From positions 5,022,001-5,086,000 of the forward strand of contig NZ_CP011104.1 of NCBI RefSeq assembly GCF_001010285.1: a stretch of 64,000 nt of DNA. Direction: 5' to 3'. This stretch comes from Photorhabdus thracensis. GTDB lineage: Bacteria; Pseudomonadota; Gammaproteobacteria; Enterobacterales; Enterobacteriaceae. Shown one piece after another: positions 26,461 through 35,816 of this stretch (position 1 is its first letter; every line of letters begins with the position of its first letter). The notes under the pieces are model-generated. The model saw only the letters and a program-made list of their open reading frames with translations. It searched no databases and was not told where the DNA came from. The translations under genes and the position numbers were made by a program.

Positions 26461-27978
26461 GCCTGTACGGCAGTGCACAAACTTAGTCGCTTCGTCATAA
26501 TGTTTCCTCTTTTCTAAGCTGCCTGTACGGCAGTGCACGGATCAGTCTAACCAGTCAGCCCTGATTGGACTTTCTAAGCTGCCTGTACGGCAGTGCACTA
26601 GTTAAATATGGGAACAGCAACATTAATTTTTTTCTAAGCTGCCTGTACGGCAGTGCACATCCTCGGCAATCACGTTGCCGTTGTAGCAGATTTCTAAGCT
26701 GCCTGTACGGCAGTGCACATTGATTTGACTGGGATGCTTGGTGATGAAGTTTTCTAAGCTGCCTGTACGGCAGTGCACTCCTGCATTGTTCAGCGGCCTT
26801 TTTTATCCACTTTCTAAGCTGCCTGTACGGCAGTGCACTATTGCTGTAGTTGATCTGGAAGAAATGAACTTTTCTAAGCTGCCTGTACGGCAGTGCACTC
26901 AAGTTAAGACCTTTACAGTTCCACACGTCATTTCTAAGCTGCCTGTACGGCAGTGCACTCAGTCATGAGGCTTGATGATGGGTATCAATTTTTCTAAGCT
27001 GCCTGTACGGCAGTGCACTCTGCCAATGTGCCGAGTGGAATATCTGTAAATTTCTAAGCTGCCTGTACGGCAGTGCACAAATTAATTCCTTTCGCATAGC
27101 TCGCTTTCGTTTTCTAAGCTGCCTGTACGGCAGTGCACACGTAAAGATAGCCCATCACACGGAGGTGTTTTTTCTAAGCTGCCTGTACGGCAGTGCACCA
27201 TTGATATGCAAATCAATTATTTGTTATCGATTTCTAAGCTGCCTGTACGGCAGTGCACATAACAAAAGTGGTCAATTCAATGCGCCGTTTTTTCTAAGCT
27301 GCCTGTACGGCAGTGCACTAAGGCAAGTATGGACTCACGGGCCGCACAAATTTCTAAGCTGCCTGTACGGCAGTGCACTGGGTCAGCAATTTTATGAACC
27401 TGCGCAAGGTTTTCTAAGCTGCCTGTACGGCAGTGCACGAATAAGAGAGTAAATAACGATGAATAATGGATTTCTAAGCTGCCTGTACGGCAGTGCACCG
27501 AAGGGGCACACTCTCAGATATATGGCAAATTTTCTAAGCTGCCTGTACGGCAGTGCACAAAAATTACAAAAGGCAGAGGGTGTTATTGAATTTCTAAGCT
27601 GCCTGTACGGCAGTGCACGTTAATTGAAATAAACTTCAATTCGGCATATCTTTCTAAGCTGCCTGTACGGCAGTGCACTAAAGCCGAGGCCCTTTGCGAC
27701 CGTTGTAATGTTTCTAAGCTGCCTGTACGGCAGTGCACCAATGACATCTTTCAATGAGAGTTTCTTCATTTTTCTAAGCTGCCTGTACGGCAGTGCACAT
27801 TCCATTATGCCACCTATGAGTTTAGGTCATTTTCTAAGCTGCCTGTACGGCAGTGCACTAAGTCGTTGCTTACAACACGAGCAATTAAAATTTCTAAGCT
27901 GCCTGTACGGCAGTGCACAATAAAGCAGCGGTTTCTTGTTGCCCATTTTTTTTCTAAGCTGCCTGTACGGCAGTGCAC
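26451..27978 (-). CRISPR. Type I-F CRISPR array 2: 26 repeats, 25 spacers
   Basis: Repeats of 28 bp start at 26451 and then every 60 bp to 27951, with uniform 32-bp spacers. The repeat at 26451 has two changes and marks the distal end; the others are identical. On the minus strand the repeat begins GTGCACTGCCGTACAGGCAG and ends CTTAGAAA, differing from array 1 at two positions. The leader is on the right (27979-28105). The array sits between hspQ and a yccU remnant, 16 kb from cas6f, and must be processed by the Cas6f encoded near array 1. Confidence 0.99.
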
Positions 27979-28105
27979 GGTTGCATATTACCTCTAACCT
28001 GCTGACTATCAAAGAGTATAGTTATAAAAAGTGAAAAAACCCTTTTTATAAGGGCTAATTTATTTTACTTTAAAATCAAAACGTTATTGATTATCGATAA
28101 AAAAG
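27979..28105 (-). promoter_or_regulatory. Leader of CRISPR array 2 with IHF site
   Basis: Homologous to the leaders at 10709-10838 and 24595-24725, with blocks CTAACCTGCTGACTATC, AAAGAGTATAG, AAAACCCTTTTTATA and AAAAAAGGGTCAAAA. A perfect IHF consensus AATCAA-N4-TTA is at 28074-28086, 96 bp from the first repeat. The outermost block (GGGTCAAAATTAGGG) still resembles the cas6f 3' end that borders leader 1. Confidence 0.82.
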
Positions 28106-28249
28106 GGTCAAAATTAGGGTCCGTAGAAATACGGTATCTTATGGCAATATTTGGAACCTAAGCGCCGCCTGCCATCTTTACCTCCAAAGGGTACTCCCGC
28201 CGACATCAGGCGGGAGGGGAATTTGGACAGGCTTGAAAAGCCTGTAGAA

Positions 28250-28582
28250 TCACCAGCCACGCTGATGTTGAATGTATTGTTTCACCACTTCCAGCGGTGC
28301 TCCACCGCATGAACCCGCAAAGTAGGAGCGAGACCAGAGAACTGCCTTTCCGTATGCTCCGCGTCAGTCCAGAAACTCATTACGTAAGCGACGGGAGGTG
28401 ACTGCTTTCAGCGAGTTAACCCATACCGATAGCTAAACGGTCGGTGGATACTCAATCAGCATATGAACATGATCTCAATCGCCGTGACTCTCTTTAAGTT
28501 CTGCGCCGAAGTCACGGCAGATTTCACCTGCATACTGATGAAAGGCGGCATGTCGTGAACGATTAATTTTGTATTTTTGCAT
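28250..28582 (-). pseudogene. tnpA: IS200-type transposase TnpA (Y1 HUH), decayed
   Basis: The minus strand between 28582 and 28250 translates piecewise as HAAFHQYAGEICRDFGAELKESHGD, VHMLIEYPPT, VNSLKAVTSRRLRNEF and RSYFAGSCGGAPLEVVKQYIQHQ, all typical of IS200/IS605 TnpA, with in-frame stops in place of Asp-His, Trp and other residues. The HUH histidines are partly lost (DHVHM region has a stop) and the N-terminus is missing, so it cannot act. Confidence 0.75.
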
Positions 28583-28640
28583 TGAAGTTAGCCGAAGGCA
28601 CAGTAAAATAGAGAATAAACCGACCACACACTGAATGATA

Positions 28641-29868
28641 ATGCTAATACTGAAAGCCTACAAATTCAGACTGGAACCCACCGAAGAACAGTCGCAGCGT
28701 CTGCGGCAGTTATGCGGCTGTGCGCGTTTCGTCTGGGATCACGGGCTTGACGAGACGAAGCGCATTCTTGAGTCAGGCGGCAAACTTCCCTCCGCTTTTG
28801 CGCTGAACAGGATGCTCACGGTGTGGAAAAACAGACCGGAACACGCCTTTTTGCAGGAAGCCTACACGGATAACCTTCAGCAAAAACTCAAAGATTTACA
28901 CGGGGGCGTGGAAACGTTGTTTTGATAAAAAATTGTCGGCAAAAGCGCCTGTATTTAAAAGAAAAAATGACGGACGCGATGCGATCCGCTTCGTTAATTT
29001 TGAGAAATATTGTCGACTTAAACCTCGTCGGGTAAAACTGCCTTCGGGTCTCGGTTGGGTTAAATTCCGGCAATCGCAGGAGGTGAGCGGAAAAATTAAA
29101 AATGCCACCATCAGCCAGTCAGCGGGTAAATGGTCCATCTCATTTCAGGTCGAAATTGAGACGCCTGACCCCCAGCATGAATCATCTTCAATGATTGGGC
29201 TGGATGCGGGGGTCACAAAACTGGCCACGCTCTCTGATGGCACAATATACGAACCTGTAAACAGTTTTAAGCGCAATCAGCGCAAGCTGGCGAGGCTTCA
29301 GCGTCAGTTAAGCCGAAAAGTTCAGTTCAGTGCCAACTGGCAGAAACAGAAGCGTAAAATCCAGCGCCTACACTCACATATCGCTAATATCCGCCGCGAT
29401 TACCTTCACAAGGTCAGCACGACAATCAGCAAAAACCACGCAATGAGAGTCATTGAAGACCTGAAGGTTGCTAACATGTCAAAGTCAGCAGCGGGGTCGA
29501 TAAGCCATCCGGGGCGCCATGTCGGGGCAAAATCTGGCTTAAACCGTTCGATATTGGATCAGGGCTGGTACGAACTTCGCCGCCAGCTTGAGTACAAGCA
29601 ACGCTGGCGGGGGGGTCAGGTATTAGCAGTCCCTCCTGCCTATACAAGCCAGCGTTGCGCCTGCTGCGGTCATACAGCGAAAGAAAACCGCCTATCACAA
29701 AGTCAATTCGAGTGCCTTGCATGCGGATATACGGAAAATGCCGATATCAACGGTGCTCGTAACATTTTAGCGGCAGGACATGCCGTGCTTGCCTGTGGAG
29801 GGAGGGTGCAGTCAGGCCGCCCGTCGAAGCAGGAACCAGACACTGAGCAATCAGTCGTCACCCACTAA
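28641..29868 (+). pseudogene. tnpB: TnpB (IS605 OrfB) RNA-guided nuclease, frameshifted
   Basis: Two frames make one TnpB. The first (LILKAYKFRLEPTEEQ... to LKDLHG) stops at 28925; the second continues AWKRCFDKKLSAKAPVFKRK... to 29868. The shift lies in the GGGGG run at about 28903-28907: removing one G restores HGAWKRCF. The second part keeps all RuvC residues ([28 protein letters not shown]) and the zinc site CACCGH...CLACGY. It is therefore a single-base null allele, or a slippery site, of an otherwise intact gene. The start may be 28635 or 28641. Confidence 0.85.
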
Positions 29869-29920
29869 CGGGGATCCCCCTCCTGAGTCACGAAGGGCGA
29901 AGGTGGGGGAGGATGTCAAA
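29780..29920 (+). ncRNA. Possible omega/reRNA of the first TnpB
   Basis: IS200/IS605 TnpB guides usually come from the 3' end of tnpB through the right end of the element. Here that region contains the GGGGATCCCCC stretch and the CCCCC...GGGGG hairpin before GAGGATGTCAA. Location is inferred from family knowledge; the guide would begin with yccU sequence just past 29920. Confidence 0.35.
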
Positions 29921-30015
29921 ACCTTATAACTTGGACGATCAATTTTCTCACTGACCCCTACCAACGCAATAGTTTTCACTCGTCTCAATATGTCCGCAAT
30001 TTGCTGGTCACTCAT
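29920..30015 (-). pseudogene. yccU: Truncated CoA-binding protein gene yccU
   Basis: From the ATG at 30015, preceded by AAGGAG, the minus strand reads MSDQQIADILRRVKTIALVG then VSEKIDRPSYKVL, which matches the N-terminus of enterobacterial YccU (about 137 residues, Rossmann-type CoA-binding fold). It is cut after about 32 codons by the IS200/IS605 right end. The remaining 100 or so codons were not found on the other side of the element, so insertion was accompanied by, or followed by, a deletion. In Escherichia coli yccU lies between helD-mgsA-yccT and hspQ, which fits this position. Confidence 0.8.
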
Positions 30016-30074
30016 TTATTACTCCTTAACAAAATCCAGTATTTTCACTTTGTTTATCCAGCCAAAGCAATACC

Positions 30075-32129
30075 TTAAGGCTTACGCTGAACAGGTACAT
30101 TTAACCGCTCTAGTTGATGCACAAACACGGATGGATTCTTCTTGTCCCGCATCAACCAGACCTGCTTCTTCGCCCGGGTTAATGCAACATATAAAAGACG
30201 GCGTTCTTCCGCATCAGGAAAATCTTCCGGTTGTGGCAATAAAACCAGCTCCATCACCGATTCCCTTGCCAGTGCAGGAAAACCATCTTTCCCCTGATGC
30301 AATCCAAGAATAATCACATAATCCGCTTGTTGCCCTTTCGAAGCATGGATAGTCATAAACTCTATTTTAAGCTTAGGCCAGCGAGTCGCTGCTTTTCTCA
30401 GTAGTTCAGGTTGCAAGTGGTGATAACGTGCCAACAATAAAATTGTTTCCTGCTCGGTGACATAGCCACTCATTTTATTCAACAAAGGTTCAAGCTGATC
30501 TTCTGGCAGGATGACAACAGACTTTTTGTTACCTTTAGTCAAACTGTTTAGTTGCTTCTTCAATTGATTCGGGTTTTGTTGCACAAACGCGTTAGCAACC
30601 TCACCAATCCGATCATTAAACCGATAAGAGGTATCCAGTACACATTCAGTACCTTTGCCAAAATAATCAGCAAATGCAGTAGTCAACATTAACTCAGCAC
30701 CATTGAAACGATAAATTGCCTGCCAGTCATCCCCTACGGCAAACAAGCAACTTTGGCTGTTTTGCGCCCGCAATGCAGCGAGCAATTTAGCCCTTAATGG
30801 TGAAATATCCTGAAATTCATCAACCAAAATATACTTCCACGGGCTGATAAACCGTCCTTTCTCCAAAATATTCACTGCCTGGTGAATCAACCCTGAGTAA
30901 TCAACAGCGCCTTCTGTTTTCAATTCAGATTTCCACGCTTTTAGTAAAGGCCCCATCAAGCGAATGCATTTTTGAAACTGATCCAGATACTCTTCCTGAG
31001 CCTGCTCTGTCATAGCCTTCTGACTACCACCGTGCATGCGCATTAAACTCAGCCAGCGCTCAAGCCTGCCTGACAAACGGTTAGCAAGCTGTTCATCACG
31101 CCAAAACTCACCTTCCGGCACTTGCCATTTCAGCCCCTCGGTCAGCCATTCCCGCCACCCCTTAACTTGTGCTTTTTTCTCACTGCATTGCTGTTGCCAG
31201 TGTTTAATCAGAAAATCTCTTCTTTTTTGCCCATCAGTTTCTAGTGTGCTGATTTTAGGCGCTTTATTACTTCCTTGTTGAATGATATACAGCGCCAGCG
31301 CATGAAACGTTTTCGCTTTGATATCTTTCACACCAAGACGAATCTGAATCCGCTCATTCATTTCATCGGCTGCCTGATTACCAAACGCTAACAGTAATAT
31401 CTGTTCAGAAATCGCCTGTTGACGAAGCAATAGCCACCCCGCTCTCGCCACCAGCACGGATGTTTTTCCACTACCCGCACCAGCAAGAACCAGCACTGAA
31501 TTTTCGCCATTAACAACCGCCAGGCTCTGAAAAAGATTTAAAGGAGATGTTTCTACCCGCTGAAAAAAGTCACGGTGTTGTTCCAACATACGTTCTGTCC
31601 ATTGCAGATTTATCTTTTCAACAGACTTTTCACCATTCTCAAGCCAGCGCAAACAAATTCGATACCCGTCCCGGCAATTATCAAATTGCTCCAGACGCTG
31701 TAATGGCAATGGTAAAGCCTGAAATGCTGCCTGAATCCGCTGCTGTAACTGAAATAAATCCGCTTTTTTAAACCAGTGATCCTGCTGCTCAATTTTATTG
31801 ATTTCATTAACCTGAGCCGCCAGTACATCAGCACTGACATCACTCATTTCCTGGCTCCATTTCTGCCATTCATCAAGCAGATAATGGTAAAAACGCTGAG
31901 TTTGCTGCCATTCAGTGCCATGAAGGCGAATAGCTTGTCCACCGGGCAGATCAAACTCCAGCTCACCCCAGACAATGCCCCGTTTGCACTGAATATCAAT
32001 TAGCTGGTTAAATGGGATAAGGTATTGATGCTTCTCCCCACTGACTTCGATACCCGCATTCAGCAGACGCACCCGGTTATAAGGATGTTGAGCAAGGCGT
32101 TGGCCAATTCGTGTTGCTTTAAGTTCCAT
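30075..32129 (-). CDS. helD: DNA helicase IV
   Basis: UvrD-family 3'-5' DNA helicase. The 684 residues equal the Escherichia coli length. Motifs in order: an N-terminal helicase IV domain (to about 190), Walker A VLAGAGSGKTSVLVARAGWLL near 215, LLLAFGNQAADEMNERI (Ia), ILVDEFQDISPLRAKLLAALR (II), FAVGDDWQAIYRFNGA (III), TIHASKGQQADYVIILGL (V) and EERRLLYVALTRAKKQVWLM (VI). The gene is intact although it lies between two disrupted genes (yccU remnant and split yccS). The yccF gene often found next to it is absent. Confidence 0.96.
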   Translation of the reverse strand: MELKATRIGQRLAQHPYNRVRLLNAGIEVSGEKHQYLIPFNQLIDIQCKRGIVWGELEFDLPGGQAIRLHGTEWQQTQRFYHYLLDEWQKWSQEMSDVSADVLAAQVNEINKIEQQDHWFKKADLFQLQQRIQAAFQALPLPLQRLEQFDNCRDGYRICLRWLENGEKSVEKINLQWTERMLEQHRDFFQRVETSPLNLFQSLAVVNGENSVLVLAGAGSGKTSVLVARAGWLLLRQQAISEQILLLAFGNQAADEMNERIQIRLGVKDIKAKTFHALALYIIQQGSNKAPKISTLETDGQKRRDFLIKHWQQQCSEKKAQVKGWREWLTEGLKWQVPEGEFWRDEQLANRLSGRLERWLSLMRMHGGSQKAMTEQAQEEYLDQFQKCIRLMGPLLKAWKSELKTEGAVDYSGLIHQAVNILEKGRFISPWKYILVDEFQDISPLRAKLLAALRAQNSQSCLFAVGDDWQAIYRFNGAELMLTTAFADYFGKGTECVLDTSYRFNDRIGEVANAFVQQNPNQLKKQLNSLTKGNKKSVVILPEDQLEPLLNKMSGYVTEQETILLLARYHHLQPELLRKAATRWPKLKIEFMTIHASKGQQADYVIILGLHQGKDGFPALARESVMELVLLPQPEDFPDAEERRLLYVALTRAKKQVWLMRDKKNPSVFVHQLERLNVPVQRKP

Positions 32130-32248
32130 TATCGTAGCGCCATGCCTAAAAAATAGTTGAACTCTGTCTTATAAGGGTTTTTTATCACTAATAAACCTTT
32201 TATCATAATGGTTATTTATGACCGTTATCATTACCTCAGAGGTATTTT

Positions 32249-32374
32249 GTGCTAACTGTTTCCCCCGGTCCGCGCCGTTTTCTTTATAACAGTCATCTTC
32301 TCTATTATGTCCGCATCCTGATCGCCCTGACTGGAACAATGTTAGTGCCTTGGTTTCTGGATAAAGAACGTGAC
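32249..32374 (+). pseudogene. yccS: yccS, 5' fragment cut by a tnpB element
   Basis: From a GTG at 32249 (AGAGG at 32237) the frame reads LTVSPGPRRFLYNSHLLYYV then RILIALTGTMLVPWFLDKER, matching the N-terminus of the YccS inner-membrane protein including its first membrane helix. Homology ends at the hairpin end of a TnpB-only element. The rest of the gene resumes at 33741. Direct continuation WFLDKE / KITIPLTLG indicates that little or no yccS sequence was lost. Confidence 0.82.
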
Positions 32375-32480
32375 TGCTCCCCGCCGTAAAAAACGGCGAG
32401 GCTTCCCACTTCTCAGGCCGCAACCGTCTTTATGACGGATTTACACTGGCCTCCGTGGGCAGAAACGACGAGTCCCGCCG
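32374..32480 (-). ncRNA. Possible omega/reRNA of the second TnpB
   Basis: Covers the 3' end of tnpB and the right-end hairpin, where TnpB guide RNAs are encoded in this family. The guide would start in yccS sequence left of 32374. This is a positional inference only; transcription data would be needed. Confidence 0.35.
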
Positions 32481-33735
32481 CCTGTAATGCTGTTATGCCC
32501 TTGCGCTGGATGTTGAGCGCCGCATTGATATCGCGAGCATGTTTGACTCGGCAGAAAGGGCATTGCCAGATCCGCTTATGCAGCGGCATTTCCGGCATTT
32601 TGTGACCGCAGCAATGACAGGTTTTCGAACTGGCGAACCACTGATCCCGTTTGACCAGATAGACGCCCGCTGCTGCGGCTTTGTATTCCAGTTTCTTGAT
32701 GAAACCATGCCAGCCCGCATCACCGATAGCGCGGGCAATGCGGTGATTCTTCATCATGTTGGCCGATTTTAGTGTCTCAACAATGAGCGCTTGGTTTTCG
32801 TCAACCATTGTCCGAGAGAGTTTGTGTTGAAAATCGGCGCGGGCATTGGCTACCCGCTCATGGACTGCCGCCAGACGTAATCGGGCCTTCCCGCGGTTAG
32901 CGCTGCCCTTTTGTTTGCGGGACAGCGATTTCTGCTTTCGACGCAGGTTACGGGTGGCGTTGATAAGGTGACGCGGGTTATTGACCTTCTCCCCGTTCGA
33001 CTCAATAAGATAGTGGGACAAACCCATATCGCAACCGGTCACGCGGGTGATAACGCCCGGCTTTTCCCGCGCATCTTTTCCATCGTCACACAGGATAGCG
33101 GCGAAATACTTTCCCGTGGCGGTTCGGGACAGCGTAATGCTCTTCACTTCCCCTTCAATTTCTCGGTGTATCCGCGCCTTTATCGGTGACAATTTCGGGA
33201 GCTTCACCGCACCCTCCAGCACTTTCACCCCAACACAGTGATAACTCGATTGCTTGCCCTGTTTGCGTTTGAACGTGGGAAATTGGGCGCGCAACTTCGG
33301 ATTGAAGAAATTATCAAACGCAGTATGCAGATTGAGCACCGCCTGCTGTAACGCGATAGCATCATATGCCTTGAGCCAGGCGTACTTGCGGGATTTCTTC
33401 GCGACCGCCAGGAGCGGTTTGAGGTCTTTGCGCGGATTTAAACTCACGCCGTGACGTTTGTAAGCCTGCTTTTTAATGTGCAGCGCCTTGTTGTACGCAA
33501 AACGGACCGCACCGAACTGGCCATTAAGATACTCGGCCTGTTCGGGTGTGGGGTAGAGGCGGACTTTGGTCGCTCTTAACATATTCAGCGCTCATTGATA
33601 AAGTGCATTCATTTTAGCCTGTTTTACCGGCAGATATCAATTCAGTCAGGAGACGTCGCAGTAGCCCGCCTTAAAGCCCTTTGGGCTTTTCGCCTGATAT
33701 CCCCGTCCGCACTGGGCAAGGGTTTACGGCGGTTT
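32375..33735 (-). mobile_element. TnpB-only IS200/IS605-group element (IS1341 type) in yccS
   Basis: Contains one gene, tnpB, on the minus strand. Its right end (left side here) has the family hairpin CGCCGT/ACGGCG at about 32381-32400 within the sequence CTCCCCGCCGTAAAAAACGGCGAGG-like core. The other end has AAAGCCC/GGGCTTT at 33672-33690 and an adjoining copy of a motif also found at 40415 and 43595. No target duplication is expected. The right boundary is uncertain by tens of bases. Confidence 0.75.
32413..33582 (-). CDS. tnpB: TnpB RNA-guided nuclease of an IS1341-type element
   Basis: Intact TnpB of 389 residues. N-terminal RATKVRLYPTPEQAEYLNGQFGAVRFAYN and QFPTFKRKQGKQSSYH are the OrfB_IS605 helix-turn-helix and core starts. 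RuvC residues are in VTGCDMGLSHYL (Asp), ALIVETLKSANM (Glu) and HARDINAALNIQRKG (Asp), with a zinc ribbon CHCCGHKMPEM...CPFC. All catalytic positions are present, so it may cut DNA homologous to its guide, here the yccS target. It is only distantly similar to the TnpB at 28641, so the two elements are independent. Confidence 0.93.
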   Translation of the reverse strand: MLRATKVRLYPTPEQAEYLNGQFGAVRFAYNKALHIKKQAYKRHGVSLNPRKDLKPLLAVAKKSRKYAWLKAYDAIALQQAVLNLHTAFDNFFNPKLRAQFPTFKRKQGKQSSYHCVGVKVLEGAVKLPKLSPIKARIHREIEGEVKSITLSRTATGKYFAAILCDDGKDAREKPGVITRVTGCDMGLSHYLIESNGEKVNNPRHLINATRNLRRKQKSLSRKQKGSANRGKARLRLAAVHERVANARADFQHKLSRTMVDENQALIVETLKSANMMKNHRIARAIGDAGWHGFIKKLEYKAAAAGVYLVKRDQWFASSKTCHCCGHKMPEMPLHKRIWQCPFCRVKHARDINAALNIQRKGITALQAAGLVVSAHGGQCKSVIKTVAA

Positions 33736-33740
33736 TTGCT

Positions 33741-35756
33741 AAAATAACCATACCATTAACCTTGGGCGTTGTTGCCGCAGCACTGGCTGATCTTGATGAT
33801 CGTCTGATTGGCCGTGTACGCAATCTGGTTATCACGCTGATTTCTTTCTTTATCGCTTCGGCCTCTATTGAATTACTGTTCCCTTACCCCTGGCTTTTCA
33901 CTATCGGGCTGGCATTATCCACCTGTAGCTTTATCTTACTGGGCGCCCTTGGGCAGCGCTATGCAACTATTGCGTTTGGCGCGTTGCTGATTGCGATTTA
34001 TACCATGCTGGGCGCGTCTATTTTCCCACTATGGTATCAGCAACCGCTATTACTGCTGACAGGGGCAATCTGGTATAACCTGCTCACCCTCACCGGCCAT
34101 TTACTGTTCCCTATCCGCCCGTTACAGGACAATCTAGCGCGTTGTTATCAGCAACTTTCAGCTTATCTTGATGCCAAAGCTAACCTGTTTGATCCTGATA
34201 TAGAAGAAGAATATCAGCAATCTGTCATTAATGTGGCAATGGCAAACAGTGATTTAGTGAACACACTAAATCAAGCCAAAGCCTCCTTGTTAACCCGCCT
34301 GAAAGGCGATCGCGGCCAGCGTGGAACCCGCCAAACTCTGCATTATTACTTTATCGCACAAGATATTCATGAACGGGCAAGTTCATCTCATGTGCAATAC
34401 CAAAACCTGCGGAGTATTTTCCGCTATAGCGATGTTCTGTTCCGGTTTCAACGTCTTCTCGCCATGCAAGCCCGTGCTTGTGAACAAGTTGCTCAGTCAA
34501 TAATTTGGCACAAGCAATATCAACACAATCCGCGCGTTGAACGTGCATTTAACTATTTGGAAAGTTCCCTGCAACAACTCAATGAACAACAAAAACATAA
34601 TCTCAAAATTACTGCATTATATAACCTGCTGAAAAACCTGCGAGCGATTGATGCGCAATTATCAAGCATCAGTTCTGGGCAGTACAATCTTTCCAAAGAA
34701 AGAAAAGATGAAACCCAATTGTCTGATGAACATTTAACTGGCTGGCGCGATATCCGTCTAAGGATCAGTCGTCATCTGACGCCACAATCAGCTTTATTCC
34801 GCCATGCGATCCGTATGTCTGTTCTATTGTGCAGTGGCTACGCCATGATCCAATTGCTGGATCTACAACGCGGGTATTGGATTTTACTCACCAGTCTGTT
34901 CGTTTGCCAACCCAACTACAGCGCTACCCGCCGCCGTTTGGCACTGAGAATAATAGGCACCGTTGCCGGAATATTAATCGGCTTGCCAATCCTCTACTTT
35001 GTGCCATCTATTGAGGGGCAATTGGTACTGATTGTTATCTCTGGGGTATTGTTTTTCGCTTTCCGTAATATTCAGTATGCACACGCGACCCTGTTTATCA
35101 CACTATTGGTATTACTATGCTTCAATTTGCTGGGTGAAGGCTTTGAAGTCGCACTACCAAGGATTGTTGACACATTAATTGGCTGTAGTATCGCCTGGTT
35201 AGCAGTAAATTCCATTTGGCCAGACTGGAAATTTCGCCAGTTACCACAAGTGATAAGCCGGACGATGGACACCAATTGCCGCTACCTCGATGCCATTTTA
35301 GTTCAATATTATCAGGGAAAAGATAATGGCCTGAACTACCGAATTGCCCGCCGTGATGCTCACAATAGTGACGCGGAGCTGGCATCAGTTATTTCAAACA
35401 TGTCTGCCGAGCCGAAAAGTTATCAAACTTCCCAAGAAGAAGCATTCCGGCTACTGTGCCTGAATCACACTATGCTGAGTTACATCTCTGCGCTAGGGGC
35501 ACACCGGGATAAATTGGATAACAAAATTATTCTGGATATTCTTAATGATGCGATTTGTTATGTCGATGCAACATTAAAACCGGCATTAATAGATGATGAT
35601 AGAATTGAGCAAATATCTGTCAACATAGCGAAAAGAATTGAGCAAACCCCAGCAAAAAGAGACAGTAAAGAACAGCTGGTATTGCAACAAACAGGTTTAT
35701 TAATAGGATTGTTGCCTGAAATTGTCATTCTTATTAAACAAATTAATCAATCATAG
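33741..35756 (+). pseudogene. yccS: yccS, 3' part after the tnpB element
   Basis: The 672 codons from KITIPLTLGVVAAALADLDDRL onward match enterobacterial YccS, an inner-membrane protein of about 720 residues in the aromatic-acid exporter/FUSC superfamily, with two blocks of membrane helices (for instance LLFPYPWLFTIGLALSTCSFILLG and GYWILLTSLFVCQPNY) flanking a cytoplasmic domain. The frame is open upstream into the mobile element, giving a possible 691-residue product that lacks the native start and first helix, so normal function is doubtful. Its function in cells is poorly known. Confidence 0.85.
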
Positions 35757-35816
35757 CCAGATTGATATACTGGGGCAGTTGACTGCCCCTTTTATTTAGC
35801 TATTCACGATAAAGAT

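Larger units (their letters stand above)
28185..29920. mobile_element. Decayed IS200/IS605 element
   Basis: Divergent tnpA (minus, decayed) and tnpB (plus, frameshifted). The left end has two hairpins: CTCCCGCC/GGCGGGAG near 28191-28213 and CAGGCTT/AAGCCTG near 28229-28245. The right end has a CCCCC...GGGGG hairpin and finishes GAGGATGTCAA, typical of this family, directly against yccU sequence. No target duplication is expected for this single-strand transposon type. Left boundary is approximate. Confidence 0.75.

Noticed and set aside
26555-28012. Open frames across CRISPR array 2 with repeated ALPYRQLRK or FLSCLYGSA peptides
   Set aside because: The periodic peptides come from the 28-bp repeat read in different frames; not genes.
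9840-28105. A Tn7-like CRISPR-associated transposon (type I-F3)
   Set aside because: cas1 and a full cas2-3 are present and no tnsA, tnsB, tnsC or tniQ gene is found; this is a normal I-F1 defence locus in pieces.
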